DNA from: Gloeocapsopsis crepidinum LEGE 06123
Lineage (GTDB): Bacteria > Cyanobacteriota > Cyanobacteriia > Cyanobacteriales > Chroococcidiopsidaceae
Reading direction: 5' to 3'
Assembly: GCF_015207655.1 (NCBI RefSeq)
Contig: NZ_JADEWN010000003.1
Location: 1 to 64,000 of the forward strand
DNA length: 64,000 bases
Part shown: positions 1 through 9,603 of the stretch, in pieces
Numbering within the stretch: position 1 is the first letter of the stretch
Layout of the letters: every line of letters begins with the position of its first letter
Position numbers and translations under genes: made by a program
Notes under the pieces: model-generated
What the model saw: only the letters and a program-made list of their open reading frames with translations
The model's database searches: none
What the model was told of the DNA's origin: nothing

Positions 1-1
1 A

Positions 2-244
2 GCCCTGCTCACAATAGTGAGCGCTACCGTCCAAAGTCTTGCCATCCACTACAATCATCGAATAGGTTCATCGGGAACGAATCTGCTGCACGCCAGTGGA
101 GTATCAGCGCAGCAATCAGTGTTCCATTTACACTTTCATCTGATACCGCGATTCGATGGTGATGGGCTGGATGCGTGGCCAAAACTGCCATCAGCACAGT
201 ATGATAAAAACGAGCTTTTGGAAAGGCTACAAATGGAAGATTAA
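2..244 (+). CDS. HIT-family protein, C-terminal part (cut by window edge)
   Basis: The visible 80 residues match the C-terminal half of histidine-triad (HIT) nucleotide hydrolases/transferases. The motif HLHFHLIPR supplies the three spaced histidines of the HIT signature, preceded by NLLHASGVSAQQSVF, the usual approach to the triad. The reading frame is open to the left edge, and no plausible start lies inside the window: a GTG at 17 would begin mid-domain. The N-terminal half should therefore lie outside. HIT proteins hydrolyse dinucleotide or nucleoside-phosphoramidate substrates in the cytoplasm; the exact substrate cannot be told from this fragment. The gene ends in TAA at 242-244. Confidence 0.85.
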   Translation, partial: ALLTIVSATVQSLAIHYNHRIGSSGTNLLHASGVSAQQSVFHLHFHLIPRFDGDGLDAWPKLPSAQYDKNELLERLQMED

Positions 245-540
245 CATTGACAACGATAGAGCTACGTCGAAAACGAAGCTGATTAAGCGTTGGCAACAAA
301 GGCAAGCTTTGAAAAGGTAAGGCGGAAATTCCACCACTCAATTGTGCCTAAAATCCCATTGCTGCCGACGTGCTTCGCGCACCGAAGCTGATTACACTTC
401 TTTACTGAAGTGGGTAATCTTAGGAAACTTACCTCGACGTCACCCTATCGTCAACTGTAAAAGCACCTGTGCCGTTCCTGCTGACGTAATTTCTCTACAA
501 ATCAAGTTTTCTGAATTACTCTCTGCCACAAAAGCGAATT
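245..540. other. Non-coding stretch with no recognisable gene
   Basis: About 300 bases between the HIT gene and the decayed permease. Open frames here show no family resemblance. A short palindromic GC-rich element (TGCTTCGCGCACCGAAGC, about 370-387) resembles the small dispersed repeats seen elsewhere in the window. The N-terminal half of the permease remnant that follows might have been here originally, but I cannot recognise it. Confidence 0.5.
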
Positions 541-1032
541 TCCGCTTCTGCTGTCACTTTCTTACACTACTTATTCATGTATTAGTGGTTTTCCTGATAG
601 GTGCAAGATGTGAGCGATCGCGTTCGAGAAGTTATTGCAGGTGTTGTCCATGTACTACGTGCTTGGCTGTTAGGACGAGTCATTTCCATGATTGCGATCG
701 AGGTTGTAATTGGAATTGGATTGACCTTGCTTGATATCTCCCTTGCCTTAGTTTTAGGGGTCATTACCGGATTGTTAGAGTTTATTCCTGTTGTCGAACC
801 AATTCTTTCCGCAGTTTCCGCAATTGTTGTTGCGATTAGCCAAGGTTTTATGCCCGCAGTTTACGTTGCAATATTTTATCTTGTCGTTCAACAGCTAGAA
901 GGCAATGTAGTCACACCAATTGTGCAGCAGAAAACTGTCTCTTTACCACCAGCAATTACACTCGTTGCAGTTTTAGCAATGGGTGCTGTGTTCGGCGTCC
1001 TTGGTTCTCAAAGAGGGGCGAGAAGTGAGTGA
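541..1032 (+). pseudogene. AI-2E family transporter (PerM-like), decayed fragment
   Basis: The frame from about 601 encodes VREVIAGVVHVLRAWLLGR followed by several hydrophobic helices and the signature GLLEFIPVVEPILSAV, which matches the second half of AI-2E/PerM family permeases (normally about 350 residues). Only about 140 residues remain. The N-terminal half is missing; a short hydrophobic stretch (LLIHVLVVFLIG, about 565-600) in a different frame may be the preceding helix, implying a frameshift plus a small deletion. The C-terminus ends abruptly at FGVLG followed by SQRGARSE, where intact members continue into another membrane helix. The last residues run into heptamer repeats. An intact paralogue is at 10480. 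I infer a relic, most likely not functional. Confidence 0.75.
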
Positions 1033-1033
1033 T

Positions 1034-1068
1034 TAGTGAGTAGTAGCTAGTGGCTAGTGAATAGTCCT
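1034..1068. repeat. Short tandem heptamer repeat (TAGTGRN)
   Basis: Five consecutive degenerate heptamers (TAGTGAG, TAGTAGC, TAGTGGC, TAGTGAA, TAGTCCT) follow the broken permease. This resembles the short tandemly repeated repetitive sequences known from many cyanobacterial intergenic regions. No function can be assigned. Confidence 0.7.
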
Positions 1069-1237
1069 GAGATTTGTTCGCGTAAGCGTGCCGGAGGCAA
1101 TTATTTTGAATTAAAAGACTCTTCATAACTCATAACTCTTTTAAACTCAGCACTCAACACTGTATCTCCTCGTTCCTCACTTCCTCCAGCTTGCCCAGCA
1201 ACCCCACTCCTGCTGTTGTAAAAAGAATGGCGAGGAT

Positions 1238-3239
1238 CTAGCGATCAAGTAGTACTTCTGGATCGTCGTCAATCGAGAGTAGAAATTGAATTAAGTCAGT
1301 TTGATCTTTGACAGAAAAACCAGCTTGTTTGTCAACCCAGTAATTGTGACCGCTACCATCGACATTAACTCGTTGTAAATCAGAATTAGCACGATTTGCA
1401 GCAACGACAGGTTTACGCAGATTGCGATCTACAAGTACCCGCAAACTCGCACTTGGATCGGGTTGGATATTTTGTAGTAACGTACCAGCTATTCCTAACT
1501 GATCGGGGTTAGCTACCTTAAAGCCTTTTTTATCAGGTTTGAGTGCTTCTGAACTTGCAGCAACACCTCCATCATGTAAATATGGGGCACTCAGGTAAAG
1601 TCCAATTAAGTTAGGAACCTTGAATCCTCCTAGAGGATCGCTTTGCGCGTAAGCTAGTTCAATATCTTCTTTGGGTGTGATATCGGTAGGAACTGGGATA
1701 ACAGGAGGATCAGGAGGCAAAGGAACCGATACATTAGGTGGATAAGTTTGAGGTGGAACAAATAGTTTAGCAAAACCTTTTGATGCTTGGGCGCGGGATG
1801 GTTGCGTACCAATTTTGCGTTGAGCAATCACATCGTGGTTTGTAAAGTAGCGTCCGCTGTGACAATCGACACAACCTGCTTTATTAAAGATTGCAGCACC
1901 ATGTTTTAAAACTTCGCTATCATCTGTAGGTTGATACGGTGGTGGCGCTAAGGTGTTTTGATACGCCGACATACCGTTAATTTGTTCTGCAACTTTATAT
2001 CCTGGAGAAGCTGCCATTAACCCGTTCTGCATAAATAAACTACCTTTGGGGTATTCTGGCATTTTGATCACTTCGTTGAAACCTGGTTCTCCTGGGGTGG
2101 GATCAATTTTCTCAAAAAATTCTGACGGTTTGACTTTTTCTGGCAAGCGGAATTTAGAATTGGAGGCATTTTGCAGCATCGTCCCTAGATAAATCTCTTT
2201 ATCAACTCCCAAGAGTTCGCCACCCGCATCAGCTGTCGTTGCGGGATCTGCATTGACACCAAACACAGCATTATTTAATGTTGTTAAACCGTGGAACCAG
2301 CCAATAGAAGCAACACCACTCCAACTATAAGGCCAAGAGCCGTGAGTGTAAGATGAGGGAATTTGTGAGGGATTGTTTTTTTAAGTCTCCATTTGAGGTA
2401 AAGTTTCCAGGAGGCCAAGATAGCAAGTCAGTATCAACTGCATCTTCCATTGCTTTGATATCTGGTAGACGGGCTTCTTGTCCGTCTTTGTTAATGTAAA
2501 TGCGATCGCCTAATGGCATTTCTGTAGGATTAGCACTTGCTTGACGAAACAATGCTGCGGAGTTACTTGCAAATGCAATAATTAAACCCGTGTCTACATC
2601 ATTATTTGGCGCACCCTCTAAAACGCGACCTGTTTCTGAACTTACTGCGGCATGACACAACGCACAAGTCACGCCGACACGTACTTTCCCTCGATCTAGA
2701 AACGAGCGAATTCCTAAAGGAAACAGCGAACCTTTGGGAACATCGATACCTGTATTAAGTACTGTACCTGCACTAAAAGTGCGATTACCTACCGTAACAT
2801 CTTCATCCAAAGTGACTTGTAAATTTGTTGTTGGTTTTCCTCCCAATGCCAAGATTGCTTTGCTCAAACTCCCAATATTCAACGGTCCATCCAGAATTCC
2901 GATGACATCAGTAAATAAATACTCATTGCCAAACGTTTCTAAGTAAAACGCTTTACGACCGAGATCGACAAGTTCTTCACTAACTTCTACTGCACCATTT
3001 TCTGGCGAAAGTTCTTGTCTTCCTATCTCAGTTTGCAACAGTTGGTCAGCTTCCGCCTGACTTACTGCATGACCTAACACATCATAAGAACCAATTTCCT
3101 GCGGTGCAGCCTTCGTTAATGGTGTATATGTGTTGTAAAGACTTGGTGGTGTTCCAGGAAGTGCGAGTTCAATGCGAAAGGCAATAAACCCGACAAGAAC
3201 AATCAAAGAAATCAAAATAATTATTGGACGTAATCGCAT
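1238..3239 (-). pseudogene. Di-heme c-type cytochrome (CCP/MauG/RoxA-like), split by one frameshift
   Basis: Two adjacent frames, 3239-2325 and 2266-1238, are one gene. Reading on past position about 2377 in the other frame gives residues NNPSQIPSSYTHGSWPYSWS, which join the two parts without a gap. The break sits in a run of seven A (coding strand, 2377-2383); removing one A restores about 666 residues. The N-terminus is a membrane anchor or signal (residues about 5-23). Two heme-binding CxxCH motifs are present: CALCH (192-196) and CVDCH (about 456-460). The segment APYLHDGG is typical of the cytochrome c peroxidase/MauG superfamily. The product would be a periplasmic heme enzyme or electron carrier; the substrate is unknown. 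The frameshift may be a homopolymer sequencing error, in which case the gene is intact. Confidence 0.75.
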
Positions 3240-3261
3240 ACGTACCTCACTACTAAAGCTA

Positions 3262-3297
3262 AAAGCAATTAGCCGTTAGCTTTTAGCTAATTGCTTT
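3262..3297. other. Perfect 12-bp stem hairpin between two minus-strand genes
   Basis: AAAGCAATTAGC (3262-3273) is exactly complementary to GCTAATTGCTTT (3286-3297), with a 12-base loop. It lies downstream of the debranching-type enzyme and 22 bases upstream of the cytochrome start. No T-run follows on the minus strand, so it is not a classical terminator; attenuation, RNA stabilisation or a repeat element are possible. Confidence 0.6.
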
Positions 3298-3355
3298 GAT
3301 AGGTTTCAGTCGCTAAATTTCCATCGAATCCGTTTTTCGCATCCTCTGCGGTTCG

Positions 3356-5524
3356 TTAATCAGCCTCAACTTTCCAAGGTTGCCAAGACTTCTGTTTAAC
3401 ATCAATCTCACCTTTCTGAAGAGTTGCATCCCAGCGAGTGACTCCATTTTCTTGCCAGAATTGTAATTTAATACAAGCCTCGCCAACCTCTAAACGGTTG
3501 AGAGTAATCTCCGGTATCCAATGTGGCAGACAAGGATCGACATAAAGGAGTTTCTTAGGAGCATCTGCCTGCAAGCCTAAAATTGCTTGCAATAAATGAA
3601 AGATTGAACCAGCCGCCCAAGCTTGAGGAACATTAGCTTCAATGTATGGTACTGGAAAAGCACCAGGCGATCTGGTCACACCAGAGTAAAGTTCAGGTAA
3701 ACGATAGCTAGCAAAATAGCTTGTTGCCTCAAAAAGGTCACGCGCTAGCCGCGCTGTTTCTTCTTTGAAGCCATAGCGCTTCAACCCTAAGGCAATAATG
3801 CCATTGTCATGAGGCCAGATACTCCCTCGATGGTAAGAGAAAGGATTAAATGCAGGATTATTCGCTGATAAAGTACGAATACCCCAACCACTGTACATAT
3901 CTGGTGCAAGTAATTTTTGCACAACCTGTGCTGCACGTTCGGGAGAGACAATACCACTCCACAAACAATGTCCTGGATTTGACGCAATAGTATGCACTGG
4001 CTTTTTATCAGGGTCAAGTGTCAAAGCATAAAAACCGATGTCTTCACACCAAAAAGTTTCTTCAAACTGTGCTTGGAGTTTTGCCGCTTTAGTGCGTAGA
4101 TGACTAGCGCGATCGCTCTCATCTAAATAATCAAAAATTTCTGCTATGCGCATCCACGCATCAAAAACATAACCTTGCAATTCACACAAAGCTTTTGGTG
4201 CTTTTACTTGACTACCATCAGGATAGACAATGGCATCTCCTGAATCTTTCCAACCCTGATTTTCGACACCACTGGGCGATCGCGTTTGATATTCTTGAAA
4301 TCCATCACCGTCCAGATCGCCGTAGCGATCAATCCACTCTAAGCACTGCAAGATCGTATCGCGATAGTCGTGCAACAAGGAGTCGTCACCTGTCCATTTC
4401 CAAGCCTCGTGCAGCACAATAAGATACAAAGTTGTTGCATCTGCCGTACCATAATAAGGCGTATGTGGAATTTTCTGGAAATGTGCGAGTTCTCCTTTGC
4501 GAATCTCGTGTAATATTTTGCCTGGTTGGGCATCGCGCCAATCGTCCATTTCTGTAGCTTGCAACTGCGCGAGTTTCTTTAACGTTCCGCGAGCAAAACC
4601 AGGGTGCGTAATCATGTTTTGCAGCGTGACAATTAAACTATCACGCCCAAAAAGAGTGACAAACTTGGGTACACCCGCCGCTGGAAGCCATACATCAGGA
4701 CCAAAATCATAATCGTACAGTCGTAATGCACCCATATCACTAACCGACTGACGATATGCTCGATAAACTTCTTCATTGGTAACTGTCACTTCTGTAACTG
4801 TTTCTAACCAACGATGATAAAGTTTTTCTAACTCGGTGTTAATTTCTTCATCGACTGCTTTGTAGTAGCAAATATGGATCGGTTCGCGTTTTAGGTCATT
4901 TTCTACCAAAATGTAGTTCCCACAGGTGTGCCAGCTTTCGCCTGGTTCTAATGCAATTTCAAAGTTAATCCGACCATTTGCGTAGTGGGGTTTTGAGTCA
5001 TAGTTACGCGGTTGGTAAATTAAACTGCGGAAAAAATCTTTATTTTTGTAGATCGTATGCAGTTCTTTTTTCTCATTATCCCAGTTTGTTTCCAAACAGC
5101 CCCGACGCACTAATTGACCAGAGTTCACTTCAAAAATATCGGCAAAGTCTGATCGCAACGCAATTTCTAGAGTAAACTTTGCTGGTCTGAGTCCGTAGTT
5201 TGTTAGATCAAGATCTTCATGAATTCCATGTTCTACTGTACGGCTAATGATTAAAGATAGAGAATTTTGTTCAATATTTCCCTCTTCAGTAATAATTTCT
5301 GGATTCGTTAAATAAACTCGTGATGCATAATATGTCGTTGTGGTTGAGCGCAAACGTACCCACGAACTACTATTGGCATAACAGGCGTAGTAACTCAAAA
5401 AACGAGTATCTTCGGCAAAAATTCCCAAAAAACCATCTTGCTGAATTTGACCATCCAGGTCAGTAACCATGAACGTTCCGCCATGATTAATGGTTAAAAT
5501 TGGTGGACCGACGGTGATGCGCAT
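3356..5524 (-). CDS. Glycogen-debranching-type enzyme (amylo-alpha-1,6-glucosidase family)
   Basis: A 722-residue cytoplasmic protein without signal peptide. Residues 1 to about 200 form the beta-rich N-terminal domain of the bacterial GDE_N family (GGTFMVTDLDGQI, then FAEDTRFLSYY). The rest is an (alpha/alpha)6 barrel with landmarks FGRDSLIVTLQNM, GWKDSGDAIVYPDG, PHDNGIIALGLKRYG and EANVPQAWAAGS, typical of amylo-alpha-1,6-glucosidase/GH15-like catalytic domains. Such proteins act on glucans or short glucosides. The true substrate is uncertain because many members of this subfamily are uncharacterised. A second (alpha/alpha)6 enzyme (GH63) lies at 48542. The gene is followed by the hairpin at 3262-3297 and then the cytochrome. 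Confidence 0.85.
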   Translation of the reverse strand: MRITVGPPILTINHGGTFMVTDLDGQIQQDGFLGIFAEDTRFLSYYACYANSSSWVRLRSTTTTYYASRVYLTNPEIITEEGNIEQNSLSLIISRTVEHGIHEDLDLTNYGLRPAKFTLEIALRSDFADIFEVNSGQLVRRGCLETNWDNEKKELHTIYKNKDFFRSLIYQPRNYDSKPHYANGRINFEIALEPGESWHTCGNYILVENDLKREPIHICYYKAVDEEINTELEKLYHRWLETVTEVTVTNEEVYRAYRQSVSDMGALRLYDYDFGPDVWLPAAGVPKFVTLFGRDSLIVTLQNMITHPGFARGTLKKLAQLQATEMDDWRDAQPGKILHEIRKGELAHFQKIPHTPYYGTADATTLYLIVLHEAWKWTGDDSLLHDYRDTILQCLEWIDRYGDLDGDGFQEYQTRSPSGVENQGWKDSGDAIVYPDGSQVKAPKALCELQGYVFDAWMRIAEIFDYLDESDRASHLRTKAAKLQAQFEETFWCEDIGFYALTLDPDKKPVHTIASNPGHCLWSGIVSPERAAQVVQKLLAPDMYSGWGIRTLSANNPAFNPFSYHRGSIWPHDNGIIALGLKRYGFKEETARLARDLFEATSYFASYRLPELYSGVTRSPGAFPVPYIEANVPQAWAAGSIFHLLQAILGLQADAPKKLLYVDPCLPHWIPEITLNRLEVGEACIKLQFWQENGVTRWDATLQKGEIDVKQKSWQPWKVEAD

Positions 5525-5562
5525 ATAACTCCTGATAAATAGATAATAAATAAATGTGAAGG

Positions 5563-5590
5563 TTGGTAATTGGTAATTGGTAACTGGTCA
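5563..5590. repeat. Tandem heptamer repeat (TTGGTAA)
   Basis: Three perfect copies of TTGGTAA (5563-5583) are followed by a degenerate copy, CTGGTCA. It lies between the debranching-type gene and the LLM oxidoreductase and is of the cyanobacterial short-tandem-repeat type. Confidence 0.75.
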
Positions 5591-5685
5591 TCATCCACGA
5601 GTTTTCAATTAGGTAAACTCACTCCTCACTCCTCATAATTCAAAACGTGCTAAGGCACCGCTACGCTAACAAAACTCAAAACTAC

Positions 5686-6645
5686 TTACTGAAGTGCTGG
5701 CAAAACTTTTTCGCCAAAGACATCAATAAACGCCTGCTGTTCGCGGTTGACGTTGTGTAATGTAATAACTTCAAAGCCCAGGTCAATATCTTTTTGTAAC
5801 CATTCGATGTGTTGTTGGGGATCGGGGGAGATGCGGACATATTGATACATATCCCTTGGTTTGACAAAATCGGCGATCGCATCAAATTGCTGAGGACTGC
5901 GCAAATCGGCTAATACTGGACTTGTAAAAATGTTTGTCCGCCACTGATCGTAAGCACCCTCAAGTGCTGTTGCTTCATCTGCAGCATAGGAAAGCTGTAC
6001 TTTAAGATACATTGGCTTACTTTCTCCACCACCACGCCGAAACGCTTCTACGACTTCTTTTAATTTGTCGTATGGGTGTGATATTGTAATCATCCCATCT
6101 GCCCACCCTGCTAACCACTCAGCAGTTTGTGGTGTAATCGCTGCACCAATAATTTTAGGGGGAACTTGAGGGCGAGTATAAAGCTTTGCTTCTTCTACGC
6201 AGACTAAACCGTAACGAGTGACTGTTTCGCCTCGCCATAAAGCCCGTATAATCTCGGCACACTCTTGTAAACGTGCGTTACGTTCTTCTTTAGCAGGCCA
6301 GCGATCACCTGTAATTTTCTCATTTAAAGCTTGACCACTACCCAAAGCTACCCAAAACCTTTCGGGGAACATTTCGGCTAATGTTGCTGCGGCTTGGGCA
6401 ATAATCGCTGGATGATAGCGCTGTCCTGGAGCACAAACAACGCCAAAAGTCAAGGGTACAGCTTGCATTGCTGCACCTAACCAAGACCAGGCATAACCAC
6501 TCTCGCCCTGGCGATCGCTCCACGGATAAAAATGATCCGAACATGATATCCGCTGAAATCCTGCACTATAAGCAGCTTGAGCGTATTGTAGCAGAGTACT
6601 CGGTTTAAATTGTTCGTGCGAACAGTGGTAGCCAAACTTAACCAT
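5686..6645 (-). CDS. LLM-class flavin-dependent oxidoreductase
   Basis: A 319-residue luciferase-like monooxygenase fold protein. It begins MVKFGYHCSHEQFKPS, the usual first beta strand of the TIM barrel, then SDHFYPW, FGVVCAPGQRYHPAIIAQ, WVALGSGQALNEKITG and a C-terminal VITLHNVNREQQ. It most resembles the cyanobacterial LLM group often annotated as non-F420 flavin oxidoreductases. The frame is open 50 codons further upstream, to 6795, but that stretch is low-complexity, has no family similarity and overlaps the neighbouring CAP gene; I therefore chose the ATG at 6645. It presumably uses reduced FMN or a related flavin; the substrate is unknown. Confidence 0.85.
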   Translation of the reverse strand: MVKFGYHCSHEQFKPSTLLQYAQAAYSAGFQRISCSDHFYPWSDRQGESGYAWSWLGAAMQAVPLTFGVVCAPGQRYHPAIIAQAAATLAEMFPERFWVALGSGQALNEKITGDRWPAKEERNARLQECAEIIRALWRGETVTRYGLVCVEEAKLYTRPQVPPKIIGAAITPQTAEWLAGWADGMITISHPYDKLKEVVEAFRRGGGESKPMYLKVQLSYAADEATALEGAYDQWRTNIFTSPVLADLRSPQQFDAIADFVKPRDMYQYVRISPDPQQHIEWLQKDIDLGFEVITLHNVNREQQAFIDVFGEKVLPALQ

Positions 6646-6737
6646 AATACTAATTCGTAATTTGTAATTAATTATTCTCCTGTGCTTCCTCTGCCCCTGC
6701 TTACCCGTACGCAGCAACCTTAAAAGCAAAACGCTAT

Positions 6738-7298
6738 CTAAAGAAGCGATCGCAAAAACATTTGCGTGATGTAGTACTGATTTCCTTCGCGCCAAACACC
6801 CACACCGGTTTCAGCAAAGACGGAACGTAAAATATTTTCACGATGTCCAGAACTCTCCATCCATCCCTGAACTGCAACAGGGACAGGATCGGAGATATTT
6901 GAACTGCGAAACAAATTTTCGCCCACCATTAAATACATGATTCCACCATCGCGCACTCGCTGTGCCGGAGTATCACCCTCTGGTCCTGTGTGACTGAAGA
7001 AATTTTCCTGCGCCATTCTTTGACTATATTGCCGTGCCACCTGGGCTAATCTTTCGTTGTTTTCCAGCGGTTGCAAATTGTTCTCCAAGCGAATTTTATT
7101 AATTTGTTGGCGGATCGCCACTTCCATTTCAGCAATGTTTGGTGTTTGTGCAGGAATTGAAGGTAACGGTTGATTAATGAACTGATCTGCGCCAGGTATT
7201 GATAAGACCAATTCTCTTACAGATTCACACCCTCCTAAAATCAAGGCAATAGGTGTACTTAAAACACATAATCTCCACAAAAATCGACTTTTGTTCAT
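6738..7298 (-). CDS. CAP/SCP-domain lipoprotein
   Basis: A 186-residue protein with a lipoprotein signal peptide: basic N-terminus, hydrophobic segment and the lipobox LGGC (Cys24). After a short linker, residues about 58-185 form a CAP (SCP/PR-1) domain. Visible landmarks are INKIRLENNLQPLENNERLAQVA, FFSHTGPEGDTPAQRV, GENLF, SSGHRENIL and GVGVW. Bacterial CAP domains are secreted, and most have no known activity. It is expected to be anchored to the plasma or outer membrane facing the periplasm. It is codirectional with the LLM gene, 92 bases away. Confidence 0.9.
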   Translation of the reverse strand: MNKSRFLWRLCVLSTPIALILGGCESVRELVLSIPGADQFINQPLPSIPAQTPNIAEMEVAIRQQINKIRLENNLQPLENNERLAQVARQYSQRMAQENFFSHTGPEGDTPAQRVRDGGIMYLMVGENLFRSSNISDPVPVAVQGWMESSGHRENILRSVFAETGVGVWREGNQYYITQMFLRSLL

Positions 7299-7766
7299 GC
7301 AGATGCTGTACTAGCTAAAGCTTTAATACGCGTAGATTCACTGACTCTTCTACCCTAAGCTGGAAGTTCAAAAAGTGGCAATTTCTTCCCTATTTGTAAA
7401 ATTCACCCTTAACTGAAGTGCGATCGCATGTTCAAATAAATTACCAAATTGTCCTCAGCAAGACTAAGCCAATACCTGCAATTTGCGCAACCTAACTCAT
7501 GACTAAAATGCCACAATTCCTCCAGCGATTGACAACCAGGGAAACAAGAGAACGCGAAATCGCTAATATTACTTAAGAGACGATCTCCGCATCACCACAA
7601 GCTTGATATTTGGTAAAGCATAGGAAACTCTAAACATCGCACTGCAGATTTGTGCTAGGGGTTTAGAGGAATGCGATCGCACTTCTTGGCGTTCATTGTG
7701 TTTGTGTCATTGCAGTCTCCTAATATTGACTGTAATTGTGTCATGCTAGCGATCGCAACTGTGTTA
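7299..7766. other. Intergenic region without a supported gene
   Basis: About 470 bases between the CAP lipoprotein and the rhodopsin, with two HIP1 sites (7420s and 7670s). Short hydrophobic minus-strand stretches near 7440-7560, interrupted by stops, could be remnants of a membrane protein, but no family can be named. No ASRT transducer gene is present here. Confidence 0.5.
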
Positions 7767-8570
7767 TTAGTCATAGCTTCTTCTGCGCGTCGATAATCGG
7801 TTGCGTCTGGGTGTTCTTAAGAAAAACTGCATGACATTTCCTACAGTACTATCTGTACTACTTTCAGCAACACTGCTACTAATACTGCGTAATCCATGCA
7901 AATCTAAATAGCTAAATCCCACTTTGGAGAAAAAGGGAATTAAACAAAATAGAAAAGTATCAACTGTTTGATTGAAGACCCGAAATCCTGAAGGTCCCAA
8001 AATCCACACTAAGGGATAGCAAATCCACAACACGGTGAAATATGTTGTTAGGCGATCGTAAAAACTTGATAAATCGCCTCCTTGACTGCGCGTTTTAGCG
8101 CGTAATGGTCCCCAAATTCCCCACATCACAACCAAGAATGCAACAACACCGTTGATGTACCACAAATAGCGCACCCAAGGTATCACAGACAAATCAGCAA
8201 CTAAGCCACACACAACAACAATTACCTGAGTCATCATCAATGCAGCAGGCAGCACCCAATCTTTTTTTGGTAAACGATGCATCCCTGTCCAAGATAGAGC
8301 TAATAATAATAAAGGCGTCGTGACAACCCAGTCTAAATAACGTGCGTAGTGGGTTATTTGCCCAGCAACTGCAACTTTCCCTTGCTCTAATTCTCCGTGT
8401 GGTAAAACCATTGAGAGATAAGCTAATCCTGACCAAATAGGAATAAATGCTGCAACTAAATACTCATACTGCGGTATACCACGCGGGTTTGTGCTTAGCG
8501 AAATAAAGTAAATCGCACCAACAGCCATTCCAACAATATAAAGCCAGTGAAATATAGCTTCTAAATCCAT
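7767..8570 (-). CDS. Microbial rhodopsin, Anabaena sensory rhodopsin (ASR) type
   Basis: A 267-residue seven-helix retinal protein. Helix C reads ARYLDWVVTTPLLLLALSW. This gives Arg77, Asp80 and Thr84 at the bacteriorhodopsin R82, D85 and T89 positions, but Ala91 at the proton-donor D96 position. Helix G reads DTFLFCLIPFFSKVGFSYLD, with the Schiff-base Lys216 and Pro212 at the D212 position. Pro at this site and the segment WVRYLWYINGVVAFLVVMWGIWGPLRAKTR are hallmarks of ASR, a photochromic sensor rather than an efficient pump. ASR normally signals through a soluble transducer (ASRT) encoded beside it; none is visible here. The C-terminus beyond helix G is a basic tail of about 40 residues rich in Ser and Arg. 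Light sensing is inferred from the family. Confidence 0.93.
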   Translation of the reverse strand: MDLEAIFHWLYIVGMAVGAIYFISLSTNPRGIPQYEYLVAAFIPIWSGLAYLSMVLPHGELEQGKVAVAGQITHYARYLDWVVTTPLLLLALSWTGMHRLPKKDWVLPAALMMTQVIVVVCGLVADLSVIPWVRYLWYINGVVAFLVVMWGIWGPLRAKTRSQGGDLSSFYDRLTTYFTVLWICYPLVWILGPSGFRVFNQTVDTFLFCLIPFFSKVGFSYLDLHGLRSISSSVAESSTDSTVGNVMQFFLRTPRRNRLSTRRRSYD

Positions 8571-8793
8571 TGCTCCTCCAGAAAATTAATGAGGAAAAGT
8601 GTATTAAAGTCAACAAAAAAAGTATTTTACAACAATATTTTGATAGTTGATACTCCTTATAAATAAGGGGATATTCTTGCTTTTTCATCTTCTATCTGAA
8701 GGATGAATACAAATTAAAATAGAGTCATTTTTTTAGAGTGTACGTTGTATTCTTGGTAACATCAGCAAGTAGAAATAGAGCAGATTTTTAGTC

Positions 8794-9582
8794 TTATGTA
8801 CTTCTCTTCTCTTGCTGTCGGTTGGTACGAAGAATTTGCAAAAATTTGTTTAGGTTAAAACTTCGCGGATCTATTCGCGTACCTGACCGATCAACTGCCC
8901 GATGTGTCGTAATTCGATTATCCGGAACGCTACTTTGGGCTATTAACCAAGCAAGCGAACGATATTGTTCTTCTGTGTAACCACTATGTCTTCTTGCATT
9001 ATTTCTGCCACTTGGTGGAGTTTCTAGTGCTACATGATAAGCAAAGTTATTCACAGAAGGAGGAAAATTTGCATGAGTTTTTACAGCTTCTGGTCCTGAA
9101 GTACCATCAAAAACAGAATTTCCTGCACCAAAAGCTCGATATTCTGGTGGGACAAGATAAACAACTGTTCCATTTAGTTTAATTAATGCATGATAGCTTG
9201 CTTGCTGCCTTTCGTTGTAATGAGGTGTTTGGAAAAAATTAACTGTACTTGCAGCAGAACTGACTGTTTCATGTAAAACAACAATTGGTTGATTGGTAAC
9301 AGGAACGCCATTAATATCGGTAGTCAGTCTTGCACCATAATTCGTTGGGTGTACCGGAACAACTTCATAATTTGGTTGATATGCGCTTTGGGAATTGCTG
9401 AATAATTGTGCTTCTACAGAAGTTGCGATTGCTTGTGAATTAGCTGGTTGACCCCATGATCCGGCTATGTTTGATATTGGTTTTGTTTTCGGTTGTGGTA
9501 CGTGCCAAAGAGCTAAACTAAAAGTAAAAAAGCAAACTAATACAGCACTGGTAAATACGCTAATCCAAACTAAACGCCTCAT
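8794..9582 (-). CDS. N-acetylmuramoyl-L-alanine amidase (Amidase_2), membrane-anchored or secreted
   Basis: A 262-residue protein with an N-terminal signal or anchor (residues about 5-27). The catalytic domain spans about 95-245 and is AmpD/Amidase_2-like: VVLHET gives the first zinc histidine, YHALIKLNGTVVYLVPP the core strand, and THRAVDRSGTRIDPRSF the second histidine and acidic residue. It should cleave the amide between muramic acid and L-Ala in peptidoglycan in the periplasm. It is followed in its own direction by the rhodopsin, about 220 bases away, with no sign of co-regulation. Confidence 0.88.
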   Translation of the reverse strand: MRRLVWISVFTSAVLVCFFTFSLALWHVPQPKTKPISNIAGSWGQPANSQAIATSVEAQLFSNSQSAYQPNYEVVPVHPTNYGARLTTDINGVPVTNQPIVVLHETVSSAASTVNFFQTPHYNERQQASYHALIKLNGTVVYLVPPEYRAFGAGNSVFDGTSGPEAVKTHANFPPSVNNFAYHVALETPPSGRNNARRHSGYTEEQYRSLAWLIAQSSVPDNRITTHRAVDRSGTRIDPRSFNLNKFLQILRTNRQQEKRST

Positions 9583-9603
9583 GTTTTTAATTTAAAATTC
9601 ACT

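Noticed and set aside
342-734. Plus-strand 130-residue frame
   Set aside because: It overlaps the recognisable permease remnant in another frame, is Cys/Ser/Arg-rich without family resemblance, and looks like a shadow.
6646-6795. N-terminal extension of the LLM oxidoreductase
   Set aside because: It is not conserved with the family and overlaps the CAP lipoprotein gene; the start at 6645 fits.
7440-7560. Hydrophobic minus-strand stretches (RVLLFPWLSIAGGIVAF, VAQIAGIGLVLLRTIW) suggesting another decayed membrane protein
   Set aside because: The pieces are interrupted by stops and match no family I can name, so no pseudogene is called.
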